Positions 38,628 to 46,215 of a stretch of 49,792 bases of DNA are shown here, piece after piece; within the stretch, counting starts at the first letter, position 1, and every line of letters starts with the position of its first letter. This stretch comes from Candidatus Levybacteria bacterium RIFCSPHIGHO2_01_FULL_40_16 (GTDB lineage Bacteria > Patescibacteriota > Microgenomatia > Levybacterales > UBA12049), in contig MFNS01000007.1 of assembly GCA_001783805.1 (NCBI GenBank), positions 153,975 through 203,766 on the forward strand, given 5' to 3'. A program made the translations under genes and the position numbers. The notes below the pieces were generated by a model. That model ran no database searches, was not told the DNA's origin, and saw nothing but the letters and a program-made list of their open reading frames with translations.

Positions 38628-39467
38628 ATGAACAAAGAGAAATCAAGTCGGCAAAAAACAATCGGATTTGAAGCAGTTGATCAAGCTAGAGATCCCCTAG
38701 CGTTTACACATTATTTAAACAAAGTAAATTCATTGGAGGCAATAAGGAATTACAAGAGTAAAGTGCATGCGCTTTTAGAAGTTCGGGATGGAGATTCAAT
38801 TCTTGATATTGGCTGCGGTGTAGGTATTGATACTGAAGAAATCGCCGAATTATTTGGGCCGAATATAAAAATTACAGGAATTGACAATAGCGAAAAGATG
38901 ATTAAAGCTGCCAATTCCTCCTTAACCAATAAGAAAAACCATACTCAAATTAGATATGTAGTTGGAGATGCCTGCTCCCTTGATTTTAAGGACAATGAGT
39001 TTGATATAGTCAGAGCAGATAGAACATTTCAGCATTTGATAGACCCAAAGCGTGCGCTGAGAGAAATGGTTCGCGTTACCAAGCCGGGCGGAAAAATCCT
39101 GGTAATTGATGCGAATTGGAAATCATTGGAGATAAAAGGAATATCTAGGGAAAATTCAGAATTAATTAAGAAAACTTACGGAGCAATTATTCAGAACCCA
39201 AACATTGCAATTAAATTAAAGAAGTTAATGATTGAAGCAGGCATAAAGGAGGATCAAATCTATTTTGAAAAAACTCAACTCGTATTTTCTAATTTATCAA
39301 GCATCGAGGACGTTCTATGGATAGAAGATTCGTTAAATGAAGCGGAAAAAATGGGAACAATCACGCAAGAAGATAAGCTAAAATGCATGAGAGACGTTAA
39401 AAGGGCGGATTCGGATTATGTTCAGGCTACAATAGAACTTTATATTGTTAAGGGAATAAAAGCTTAA
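38628..39467 (+). CDS. Class I SAM-dependent methyltransferase
   Basis: A 279-aa protein of the UbiE/ArsM-like group. Motif I is DIGCGVG (60-66), motif II is TGIDNSEKMIKAA (near 86), and VGDACSLDFKDNEFDIVRAD (near 112) provides motif III/IV. VRVTKPGGKILVIDAN then matches the usual post-motif strand. The substrate is unknown. It has its own promoter and an intrinsic terminator 50 bases past its stop, so it stands alone. Its C-terminal part (residues 170-260) is helical and ends with SDYVQATIELYIVKG, as in many small-molecule methyltransferases. Confidence 0.85.
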   Translation: MNKEKSSRQKTIGFEAVDQARDPLAFTHYLNKVNSLEAIRNYKSKVHALLEVRDGDSILDIGCGVGIDTEEIAELFGPNIKITGIDNSEKMIKAANSSLTNKKNHTQIRYVVGDACSLDFKDNEFDIVRADRTFQHLIDPKRALREMVRVTKPGGKILVIDANWKSLEIKGISRENSELIKKTYGAIIQNPNIAIKLKKLMIEAGIKEDQIYFEKTQLVFSNLSSIEDVLWIEDSLNEAEKMGTITQEDKLKCMRDVKRADSDYVQATIELYIVKGIKA

Positions 39468-39516
39468 TTTGTAATTCGGCTTACATTTTATAGGATAAAT
39501 TTTTGTTAAAATTCCC

Positions 39517-39540
39517 TATCTCTTTTAGAGATATTTTTTT
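39517..39540 (+). terminator. Intrinsic terminator after the methyltransferase gene
   Basis: TATCTC-TTTTA-GAGATA followed by seven T residues. The T run continues into the next promoter's TTGACA. Confidence 0.75.
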
Positions 39541-39567
39541 GACAATCTTAAAGAGATGTAATATAAT
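39539..39567 (+). promoter_or_regulatory. Promoter of the GNAT gene with long leader
   Basis: TTGACA (39539-39544), 17-base spacer, TATAAT (39562-39567): full consensus. Unlike most genes here it has a leader of about 50 bases, with ACTTC/GAAGT pairing followed by TTTTTTTTT (39591-39600), like an attenuator. Confidence 0.8.
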
Positions 39568-39624
39568 ACTTCGACCTTTGGAAGAAGTTAGTTTTTTTTT
39601 GGCGCGTGAAAGATAAATAAAACT

Positions 39625-40377
39625 ATGGTAAAACAAGAGGTTAACGGTAAGGAAAAATTAACAATTGCTGAAAGAGCAAAAATCGTAAGAATAAGAGGCA
39701 TTCAGAATAACGATCTTCCGCTTATCGCTAGGTGGGTTGCCGATTCTGAAACGCATGGGAAATTGGATTTTGCTCCGGAGCCTCCTAAAGACTGGAGAAA
39801 TAGAACTGAAGTTCAGGCATACATAAGTCAATTTGAAGACTATTATAGAAATAAAAATAAGGATGAAGATAAAAATAAAGATGAAGATCCTAAAAAGATT
39901 ACTCCTTTAGTTGCGGTTAATTCTATGCTGGAACCGGCAAGCGTATTAACTATAAGATGGCGGGGAGATCCTTATGTGCCAAAAGACAAAAGGATTGCAT
40001 CTATTGAAGCTTTTATGACTGATCCGGAATTAAGGCATAAAGGCATTGGCAAACAAACTCTTTCCGCGGCGCTGGATGTAATATTTTATGAATATAAAGG
40101 ATACAGCGGCGAAGCCGCCAGGGAAGCAAGGCTTTGGATATTCACGGATGCAAGGGCCGGGGACTATAGCAGCAACATTAATTTTTTCCGCCAATACGGC
40201 TTTGAGAATTTGGCAGGGAATTGGAAAGAGTACGTCGCCAAAAGGGAAATTGAAAATGTAGGAGATAGAGACGCCATGTGGTTTAAATTAACTAAAGAAA
40301 AATGGGAAGAAATTAAGCTGGGAAATTCAAAAATAGCCGAACATGCTCCGATTGATCTACTTAACCTGAGAATATAA
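39625..40377 (+). CDS. GNAT-family acetyltransferase-like protein
   Basis: A 250-aa protein. The acetyl-CoA-binding motif A of the GNAT fold is seen as IEAFMTDPELRHKGIGKQTL (near 131-150, R-x-x-G-x-G/A type: RHKGIGK). The N-terminal 120 residues include RIRGIQNNDLPLIARWVADS, a typical GNAT opening, and a low-complexity insert of Lys/Asp/Glu repeats (KNKDEDKNKDEDPKK, near 72-90). The late NFFRQYGFENLAGNWKEY is the usual motif B. Substrate unknown. Its leader carries a hairpin and T run, so its expression may be controlled by early termination. Confidence 0.8.
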   Translation: MVKQEVNGKEKLTIAERAKIVRIRGIQNNDLPLIARWVADSETHGKLDFAPEPPKDWRNRTEVQAYISQFEDYYRNKNKDEDKNKDEDPKKITPLVAVNSMLEPASVLTIRWRGDPYVPKDKRIASIEAFMTDPELRHKGIGKQTLSAALDVIFYEYKGYSGEAAREARLWIFTDARAGDYSSNINFFRQYGFENLAGNWKEYVAKREIENVGDRDAMWFKLTKEKWEEIKLGNSKIAEHAPIDLLNLRI

Positions 40378-40407
40378 GTTAAATTTCTAATCTTCTAATC
40401 TAAGTAG

Positions 40408-40437
40408 TTGCTTTTTTTATCCGCTATAGTATATGAT
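40408..40437 (+). promoter_or_regulatory. Possible promoter of the CBS-methyltransferase gene
   Basis: TTGCTT (40408-40413), 18-base spacer, TATGAT (40432-40437), 12 bases to ATG 40450. A TATAGT at 40425 could also serve. Confidence 0.4.
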
Positions 40438-40449
40438 ACGTGTAATTTT

Positions 40450-41709
40450 ATGAAAGTTTCAGCAATAATGCATCGTTCTGTGATTACGGTTACGGAGGAT
40501 GTATCCCTTAAAGAGGTGGGTAGATTAATTTTTACTCTTGGTATTGCAGGAATTCCGGTTGTCAGGGGCAAAAAACTGATTGGAATTGTTACGGAAGAAG
40601 ATATTCTCTCCAAGATGCATCCCACGATGCAAGATTTAATAGATGATTATGTTCATGCAAAAGATTTTGACACCATGGCAAAAAATATCCACAGCGTTTT
40701 AGATGTCTCAGCCGGAGAAGCAATGAATCCGCGTGTCATTTCCATAACTCCAGACACTCTCTTAATGGAAGCTCATTCGATAATGCAAATGAATGAGTTT
40801 AGCCGTCTGCCGGTTGTAAATGCTAAGAACGAGCTAATAGGAATTATTTCTCAAGGAGACGTTTTTAGGGCTATTCTTAAAGACGAAATTCCCCAATTGG
40901 AAAAAGAAAGATATGCCGGATTTATATCTCAATATTATGATCAAATGGTGAATTGGGACAAGCGTTTTGATGAAGAATTTCCAGCACTTTTTAAAATATT
41001 TGAAAAGGAAAATGTAAAAAAAATATTAGATGTGGGAGTTTGGACCGGAGAATATACCGTAGGACTTGTAAAAAGAAGCAATTATTTTGTTTTGGGATTG
41101 GATAACAATCCGGTTATGATCAAAACATCAAATGAAAAAAAAGCAAAATTGCCCGGAAGCGCTCGCAGAAGATTAAATTTTTCCCTCACTGATTACGCAG
41201 ACCTAGACTCGTTAGCTAAAGATAAGTTTGATGCTGCAATCTGCATGGGTAACTCACTTCCCTATATTCCGGTAAATCCAAATGAGCTTTTTAAAAATTT
41301 GTCCAAAGTTATTTCGGATAAAGGTCTAATTATAATTCAACTTCTTAACTTCGAAAAGATTTTAAAATCAAAAAATAGATTGCTTAATTTTGCCATACAT
41401 AAGGTAGATGGAGGAAGAGAGCAATTGTCCATAGAGTTTTTTGACAACAAAGACAAATCAAGTCTTTTTCACAATACAATTATATTTGATTATGATGGGA
41501 TTAACTGGATTTATAAGGGTATAACAACCATAGGAGTGGAATATATAAAAAAAGAAGATTTAGAAAGCGCTTTTAGAAAAGCCGGATTTAAAAAGATTTC
41601 CTGCTTTGGAAATAACGGTGAATATCAAGGTGATTATGGAGAACTGTCTTTTGAATTACCCTTTAACCCCTTGAAAAGTGATTGGCTTAACGTTATAGCT
41701 AAAAAATAG
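40450..41709 (+). CDS. Fusion of paired CBS domains with a SAM-methyltransferase-like domain
   Basis: From ATG 40450 the protein is 419 aa. Residues 1-55 and 88-145 are two CBS domains (MHRSVITVTEDVSLKEVGRL, LIGIVTEEDIL and AMNPRVISITPDTLLMEAHS, LIGIISQGDVF), which as a pair bind adenine nucleotides or SAM. Residues 160-419 form a class I methyltransferase-like domain with motif I LDVGVWTGEY (193-202), VLGLDNNPVMI for motif II, FDAAICMGNSLPYI and LIIIQLLNF. The motif I glycines are partly replaced (DVGVWTG for DxGxGxG). The pair could be a methyltransferase gated by cellular energy state. A frame extension upstream to 40408 overlaps the promoter. The secreted protein gene follows after 14 bases. 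Confidence 0.85.
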   Translation: MKVSAIMHRSVITVTEDVSLKEVGRLIFTLGIAGIPVVRGKKLIGIVTEEDILSKMHPTMQDLIDDYVHAKDFDTMAKNIHSVLDVSAGEAMNPRVISITPDTLLMEAHSIMQMNEFSRLPVVNAKNELIGIISQGDVFRAILKDEIPQLEKERYAGFISQYYDQMVNWDKRFDEEFPALFKIFEKENVKKILDVGVWTGEYTVGLVKRSNYFVLGLDNNPVMIKTSNEKKAKLPGSARRRLNFSLTDYADLDSLAKDKFDAAICMGNSLPYIPVNPNELFKNLSKVISDKGLIIIQLLNFEKILKSKNRLLNFAIHKVDGGREQLSIEFFDNKDKSSLFHNTIIFDYDGINWIYKGITTIGVEYIKKEDLESAFRKAGFKKISCFGNNGEYQGDYGELSFELPFNPLKSDWLNVIAKK

Positions 41710-41723
41710 AGACAGAAGGCAAT

Positions 41724-42269
41724 ATGAGAAAGGTTTGGGTGTTGGTATTTTTTCTTTTGATCTTCTTGCCGAACTTTAATATTTCTTTTGCCAAGTCAGA
41801 CTCGGCTTTTGCTCAAACAGCCTCTTCAAGCTCTAAGCCTGAAATAAATTACGAATTGCCATATCCCGGACTTTTGCCGGATAGTCCTTTGTATTTCTTA
41901 AAAGCTATCAGAGATAAAACTGTCAGCTTTCTGATTTCGGATTTTTTTAAAAAAGCAGAATTTGATCTTCTTCAAGCCGACAAAAGACTTAATGCCGGCA
42001 TCTACCTTTTTAAAAAAGGAAAAACCTCCCTGGCCATATCAACAGTTTCAAAAGCCGAGAATTATTTTGAAGAGGCTTTAAACAGGATGGGGGAGGCAAA
42101 AATGCAGGGAAGAAATATAAAAGAAATGGAAGAAAAGTTAAGGAATGCCTTGAAAAAACATCAGCAGGAATTGGGATATTTTGTTGAAAAAGTAAATGCC
42201 AATCTTACAGTTGGTTTCCAAAAAGAACAAAAAAGACTGGAAGGTTTTGATAGGCGGCTAAATCAATAA
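41724..42269 (+). CDS. Secreted DUF5667-like protein
   Basis: A 181-aa protein. A signal peptide (MRKVWVLVFFLLIFLPNFNI, cleavage near SFA) leads into a conserved stretch, YPGLLPDSPLYFLKAIRDKT, which matches DUF5667 as I recall it. The rest (residues 70-181) is helical and charged (KKAEFDLLQADKRLNAGIYL, EAKMQGRNIKEMEEKLRNAL), like a small helical bundle. Such proteins are exported in CPR bacteria; their role is not known. It follows the CBS-methyltransferase gene in the same operon. Confidence 0.75.
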   Translation: MRKVWVLVFFLLIFLPNFNISFAKSDSAFAQTASSSSKPEINYELPYPGLLPDSPLYFLKAIRDKTVSFLISDFFKKAEFDLLQADKRLNAGIYLFKKGKTSLAISTVSKAENYFEEALNRMGEAKMQGRNIKEMEEKLRNALKKHQQELGYFVEKVNANLTVGFQKEQKRLEGFDRRLNQ

Positions 42270-42407
42270 TATTAAAAACATAGAGCAAGACTCTTTTATT
42301 GAAGACATTTTCCCTTCAACTAATTGCCCTAATTTTTTCTTTGGAGGTAAATTGGCCAAATTGAAGCTAAAAAAAGACCTGACCCCCTTTGATACAGAAA
42401 TTTCTAG

Positions 42408-42436
42408 TTGACACAACAGATTTAGCGTTCTATATT
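42408..42436 (+). promoter_or_regulatory. Promoter of nrdR-nrdJ
   Basis: TTGACA (42408-42413), 17-base spacer, TATATT (42431-42436), leader of about 22 bases to ATG 42465. Confidence 0.8.
42413..42428 (+). promoter_or_regulatory. Degenerate second NrdR box
   Basis: ACAACAGATTTAGCGT matches the downstream box at 10 of 16 positions and lies 32 bases upstream of it centre to centre, the usual three-turn spacing of paired NrdR boxes. It lies in the promoter spacer. Confidence 0.45.
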
Positions 42437-42444
42437 GGGTATTG

Positions 42445-42460
42445 ACACTAGTAGTAGTGT
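42445..42460 (+). promoter_or_regulatory. NrdR box
   Basis: ACACTA-GTAG-TAGTGT is a palindrome with perfect 6-bp arms that fits the known NrdR-box pattern (ACACWAWATMTWGTGT-like). It covers the expected transcription start, so binding of NrdR would block its own operon. Confidence 0.7.
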
Positions 42461-42464
42461 TTTT

Positions 42465-42914
42465 ATGAAGTGTCCATATTGCGGATCAATAGATTCAGAA
42501 GTAGTTGAGACCAGAGCTTCGGAAGATGTGGACACTATCAGAAGAAGAAGAGAATGTTTAAAGTGCGGGAAAAGATTTACTACTTACGAAAGAATTGAAA
42601 ATGTCAACTTGGTGGTTATAAAAAAAGACGGAAAAAGAGAACAGTTTGACCGGGACAAATTAAAAAGCGGAATAATCAGAAGCTGTGAGAAAACAACTGT
42701 GTCAATGGAGGCAATCGAAAAAATAGTCACAGAGATAGAACGTGAGTTAAGAGGAGCGGACAGTGTTGAAGTTGAAAGTAAAAAAATAGGACAGATGGTT
42801 GCAGCCAGACTTAAAAAAATCGACAAAGTTGCTTATATTCGGTTCTCAAGCGTTTTCAAAAGATTTGTGGATGTAGAAGACTTCGAAGAGGAAGTGCGAC
42901 GACTAATAAAATAG
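42465..42914 (+). CDS. nrdR: Transcriptional repressor NrdR
   Basis: From ATG 42465 the protein is 149 aa, the usual NrdR length. A zinc ribbon has Cys3, Cys6, Cys31 and Cys34 with RRRRECLKCGKRFTTYERIE. An ATP-cone (about 47-137: VVIKKDGKREQFDRDKLKSG, then KIDKVAYIRFSSVFKRF) binds ATP or dATP. NrdR represses ribonucleotide reductase genes when dATP is high, acting at paired NrdR boxes; a box is present at its own promoter. It is followed by nrdJ after 60 bases and probably cotranscribed, so it controls its target directly. A start at 42435 would lie upstream of the box and is not the family start. Confidence 0.96.
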   Translation: MKCPYCGSIDSEVVETRASEDVDTIRRRRECLKCGKRFTTYERIENVNLVVIKKDGKREQFDRDKLKSGIIRSCEKTTVSMEAIEKIVTEIERELRGADSVEVESKKIGQMVAARLKKIDKVAYIRFSSVFKRFVDVEDFEEEVRRLIK

Positions 42915-42928
42915 CATTCAGACTACGG

Positions 42929-42957
42929 CTTACAGACTACAGTAGTCTGTAGACTGA
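42929..42957. repeat. Short palindrome between nrdR and nrdJ
   Basis: ACAGACTA-CAG-TAGTCTGT is a perfect 8-bp inverted repeat, flanked by further CAGACTAC-type direct repeats. It has no T run, so it is likely a repeat rather than a terminator. Confidence 0.6.
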
Positions 42958-42974
42958 AAGCGGAAAGCATAGTT

Positions 42975-45431
42975 ATGAAATTGGATGGAGTAAGGGAAAA
43001 AGTATTTAAAGACAGGTATGCCCTTAAAGGTAAAAATGGTGAGCTTTTGGAACACAAACCGGAAGAGATGTGGAAAAGAGTTGCAAGAGGCATCGCACGG
43101 AACGAAAAGCCAAGCAAAAGAAAATATTGGGCCAAAAAATTCTATGACGTTATGACCGACTTCAAATTTGTCCCCGGAGGAAGAATTTTGTCGGGTGCCG
43201 GAACAAAATATCAGGTTACCTACTTTAACTGCTTTGTTATCCCGTCTCCAAAAGACTCTCGCGGCGGAATCGTAGATTCCCTAAAGCAATTAATTGAAAT
43301 CCAGTCCCGCTCCGGCGGAGTAGGGCTTAATCTTTCATCTCTGCGCCCGAGAGGTGCCAGGGTGAAAAAAGTTAACGGAACATCTTCAGGTCCGGTTACC
43401 TGGGCCGGACTTTTCTCTTATGCCACTCATGACGTAGTCCAGCAAGGCGGAACCCGCAGGGGGGCAACCATGCTCATGCTTTGGGATTGGCATCCGGATA
43501 TCGAAGAATTTATCACAGTTAAGCAGGACCTCTCAAAAATTAACGGAGCAAATCTATCTGTTTGCGTTTCGGATGCTTTTATGGAAGCAGTCAAGAAAGA
43601 CAAAAAGTGGGATTTGGTTTATCCGGATTTGGATGATTCCCGCTATGATGCAAAATGGGATGGAGATCTGGCGCAGTGGCGCAAAATAAAAGGGAAAGTA
43701 AAAGTTTATAAAACCGTAAAAGCAAAATATCTTTGGGATTTAATTTGTACTGCGGCCTGGCGTTCTGCCGAACCGGGGCTGCACTTCCTGGAGAGGTCCA
43801 ACAAAAGATCCAATACTCATTATTTCGAAACATTAATTGCGACAAATCCTTGCGGGGAGCAGCCATTAGGCGCTTGGGCGGTTTGTAATTTAGGAGCAAT
43901 GAATTTGGCTGCTTATGTAAAAAACGGCAAATTCGATTATACGAATTTTGGCCTCGATGTGCGGGTCGCGATGCGGTTATTGGACAATGTTATTGATCAG
44001 ACATATTATTTCTTTAAAGAGAACGAAAAGTGTGCAAAAGACATCCGCCGGACGGGACTCGGGATAATGGGAATCGGAGATGCACTGATTAAAATGAAAA
44101 TCCGTTACGGGTCCAAAGAATCAATGCCAATAATCAAAAAAATCTTTGAGACACTACGCAATAATGCCTATGATGAATCCTGTAATCTGGCAAAAGAAAA
44201 AGGAGCATTTCCAAAATTCAACAGGAAGAAATATCTTAAAGGTTATCATATCAAAAATCTTCCGGCAGATCTTCGAAAGAAAATCGCCAAGCAGGGAATT
44301 AGAAATGCGGTTTTGTTAACTATTGCTCCAACCGGAACAACCAGTTTAATTTCGGGTGTCAGCTCCGGAATTGAACCGGTTTATGAATTTGTTTTTAAAA
44401 GAAAAGACAGGACCGGCGAGCACATGATGTATCATCCGCTGTATGAGGAGTGGAAAAAACAAAATCCCCCTTCGTCCATTTCAGGGCAAGCTCCGGAAAA
44501 ACCCGCCTATTTTGTCTCGGCAAATGACTTAAGTCCTTTAGAACATGCCCAAGTGCAGGCAGCTGCCCAGGAATTTATTGATTCGTCGATTTCCAAAACA
44601 GTGAACGCTCCAAGTTTCCATACGGTTGAAGATGTTAAAGCTCTTTACATGTCAGCCTATGATTTGGGTCTGAAAGGGCTCGCCTATATGAGAGACGGAT
44701 CCCGAGAGGGGGTATTGGAAAGAATTGTCCCGACGGTTACCTCAGCTCAAACCAAGGCTTCTTCTTCGCCAAAACCGGTTGTTCCCCGTCCAATGTCCCT
44801 TTCGGGAGTGACTTATAAAATTGAAACGCCTGTCGGACACACCTATATAACCCTTAATCATAACGATCAGGGAGAGCCTTTTGAAGTGTTTATGACAATT
44901 GGTAAAGTGGGCTCTGATGTTGCAGCTATGGCTGATGCATTGGGTCGCATGATTTCCCTGAATCTGCGTTTGACTGACGGGCTTTCACCGCGGGAAAGAA
45001 TTAAGCAGGTAGTTGCCCAGCTAATCGGAATTGGGGGAGCAAGAAGTGTTGGCTTTGGTAAGGACCGGGTCAGGTCCTTACCGGACGCGATAGCCAAAGT
45101 CTTGTCAATGCATTATGGGTTTGCTCTGAACGGAAAAGTGGAGGACAAGCCTTTGACAAACGGTTTGACAAATGGCCTGCCCGACATTGCCAAGTCATGG
45201 CAGGCGGGACACGCCAACGGAAGTCTTACGAATGGGCAGATTGAGCCTGAAGTTGTCGAAAATACAGAAATTGTTAAAATGCAGCAATTGGCAATCGACG
45301 GAGGGGCGGCTGCCGCCTTATCGGACACGTCAACCAGTCTTTATGATCTTTGCCCGGAGTGCGGCGGAGGAAGTTTGGCTTATGAAGAAGGCTGTAAAAA
45401 GTGCTATGCCTGCGGATATTCGGAATGTTGA
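42975..45431 (+). CDS. nrdJ: Class II (adenosylcobalamin-dependent) ribonucleotide reductase
   Basis: An 818-aa enzyme that reduces ribonucleotides to deoxyribonucleotides using adenosylcobalamin. Key residues: Cys86 (FNCFVIP) and Cys304 (AVCNLG) as the redox pair; N291-P-C293-G-E295 carry the radical Cys and Glu; APTGTTSLISGVSSGIEPVY is the phosphate loop. The C-terminal end has CPECGGG, then CKKCYACGYSEC, the shuttle cysteines. A region near residues 720-770 contains tandem NGLTNGLP text and a palindrome (45176-45208, CCTGCC/GGCAGG arms) read in frame as DIAKSWQAGHA. It lies downstream of nrdR, with no own promoter visible. The downstream riboswitch and adenosyltransferase supply its cofactor. 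Confidence 0.95.
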   Translation: MKLDGVREKVFKDRYALKGKNGELLEHKPEEMWKRVARGIARNEKPSKRKYWAKKFYDVMTDFKFVPGGRILSGAGTKYQVTYFNCFVIPSPKDSRGGIVDSLKQLIEIQSRSGGVGLNLSSLRPRGARVKKVNGTSSGPVTWAGLFSYATHDVVQQGGTRRGATMLMLWDWHPDIEEFITVKQDLSKINGANLSVCVSDAFMEAVKKDKKWDLVYPDLDDSRYDAKWDGDLAQWRKIKGKVKVYKTVKAKYLWDLICTAAWRSAEPGLHFLERSNKRSNTHYFETLIATNPCGEQPLGAWAVCNLGAMNLAAYVKNGKFDYTNFGLDVRVAMRLLDNVIDQTYYFFKENEKCAKDIRRTGLGIMGIGDALIKMKIRYGSKESMPIIKKIFETLRNNAYDESCNLAKEKGAFPKFNRKKYLKGYHIKNLPADLRKKIAKQGIRNAVLLTIAPTGTTSLISGVSSGIEPVYEFVFKRKDRTGEHMMYHPLYEEWKKQNPPSSISGQAPEKPAYFVSANDLSPLEHAQVQAAAQEFIDSSISKTVNAPSFHTVEDVKALYMSAYDLGLKGLAYMRDGSREGVLERIVPTVTSAQTKASSSPKPVVPRPMSLSGVTYKIETPVGHTYITLNHNDQGEPFEVFMTIGKVGSDVAAMADALGRMISLNLRLTDGLSPRERIKQVVAQLIGIGGARSVGFGKDRVRSLPDAIAKVLSMHYGFALNGKVEDKPLTNGLTNGLPDIAKSWQAGHANGSLTNGQIEPEVVENTEIVKMQQLAIDGGAAAALSDTSTSLYDLCPECGGGSLAYEEGCKKCYACGYSEC
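45176..45208 (+). repeat. In-frame palindrome inside nrdJ
   Basis: CCTGCC and GGCAGG arms with inner TGCCA/TGGCA. The nrdJ frame stays open through it. Confidence 0.65.
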
Positions 45432-45434
45432 ATG

Positions 45435-45469
45435 CGAATTTATACGGATTGTTAATACGAATAAATTCG
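45435..45469. repeat. AT-rich inverted repeat after nrdJ
   Basis: CGAATTTAT (45435-45443) and ATAAATTCG (45461-45469) form a 9-bp stem. It lies between nrdJ and the riboswitch; no T run follows directly. Confidence 0.6.
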
Positions 45470-45484
45470 AATTTAATATTTAGA

Positions 45485-45604
45485 TTTAAAGTTAGGTAAT
45501 CATGGTGTAAATCCATGACTGTGCCGCAACTGTTAAAGTCAGAAAACTAACTTTATTTAAATTCCCGAGCAGGATCTTTTCATTGTCCTTCTCGGGAGAG
45601 AAGG
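45485..45604 (+). promoter_or_regulatory. Cobalamin riboswitch
   Basis: The outer stem is TAAAGTTAG (45487-45495) with CTAACTTTA (45547-45555), a perfect 9-bp pairing. Inside, CATGG-TGTAAAT-CCATG and then ACTGTGCCGCAACTGT match the conserved core of the B12 riboswitch (usual GGTGAAAATCC and CCGCAACTGT elements). A following hairpin, CCCGAG (45564-45569) with CTCGGG (45590-45595), inner AGGA/TCCT, lies just before the Shine-Dalgarno AGAAGGA and a T run. The probable effect of bound adenosylcobalamin is to hide the ribosome site or end transcription of the adenosyltransferase gene. Confidence 0.88.
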
Positions 45605-45611
45605 ATTTTTT

Positions 45612-46211
45612 ATGCCAATTTATACGCGGACAGGAGACAAAGGGAAAACAACTCTTTTTAACGGACAAAGAGTATCAAAGGGAGATTTAAGAATTGATAC
45701 TTTGGGGACAATTGACGAGCTAAATTCAGCGATCGGAGTTGTACTTGCGGAAACTCAAAACTCAAAACTCAAAACTCAAAACTACAACTCAAAATTAAAA
45801 AGTGAGCTAATTAAAATCCAAAATGATTTATTAAGCATTGGCTCGGCGCTGGCAAATCCGAAAGTTAGCAGTAAGAGGTTAACAGTTAGTAGTTTATCAA
45901 AAAGGGTTAAGGAATTCGAAGATTTTATTGACAAAATGATGAAAAACTTACCACCCCTTTCCAGCTTTATCCTTCCCGGAGGAGGAAAGACAGGCGCCAC
46001 TCTTCATTTGGCCAGAGCAATTTGCCGGCGGGCGGAAAGAAGAATTGTAGAATTAAATTCTAAAGAAAAAACCCTTCGGCTTCGCTCAGGGCAAGTTGAT
46101 AACAGCATCATTATTTACTTCAATCGGCTTTCGGATTTGCTTTTTACCCTGGCCCGTTTTGCGAATTTCAAAGAAAAGAAAAAAGAGATAGTTTGGTCTA
46201 AGAGACATTAA
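45612..46211 (+). CDS. Cob(I)alamin adenosyltransferase (PduO-type)
   Basis: A 199-aa enzyme that adds the adenosyl group to cobalamin. IYTRTGDKGKTTLFNGQRVS at the start is the PduO ATP-binding signature, with TLGTIDELNSAIGVV next, and late FILPGGGKTGATLHLARAIC and RAERRIVEL complete the family motifs. AT-rich text (45751-45800) is translated as the low-complexity TQNSKLKTQNYNSKLK (residues 47-63), and a GC-type repeat (46072-46091) as LRLRSGQ (near 157). The enzyme's product, adenosylcobalamin, is what nrdJ needs and what the riboswitch upstream senses. Shine-Dalgarno AGAAGGA is 7 bases before ATG. Confidence 0.95.
   Translation: MPIYTRTGDKGKTTLFNGQRVSKGDLRIDTLGTIDELNSAIGVVLAETQNSKLKTQNYNSKLKSELIKIQNDLLSIGSALANPKVSSKRLTVSSLSKRVKEFEDFIDKMMKNLPPLSSFILPGGGKTGATLHLARAICRRAERRIVELNSKEKTLRLRSGQVDNSIIIYFNRLSDLLFTLARFANFKEKKKEIVWSKRH
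45751..45800 (+). repeat. AT-rich tandem repeat within the adenosyltransferase gene
   Basis: About six copies of AAACTC with variants keep the frame open. Confidence 0.7.
46072..46091 (+). repeat. GC-type repeat within the adenosyltransferase gene
   Basis: CCCT-TCGGCTTCGCTC-AGGG, translated as part of LRLRSGQ. Confidence 0.55.
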
Positions 46212-46215
46212 TATT

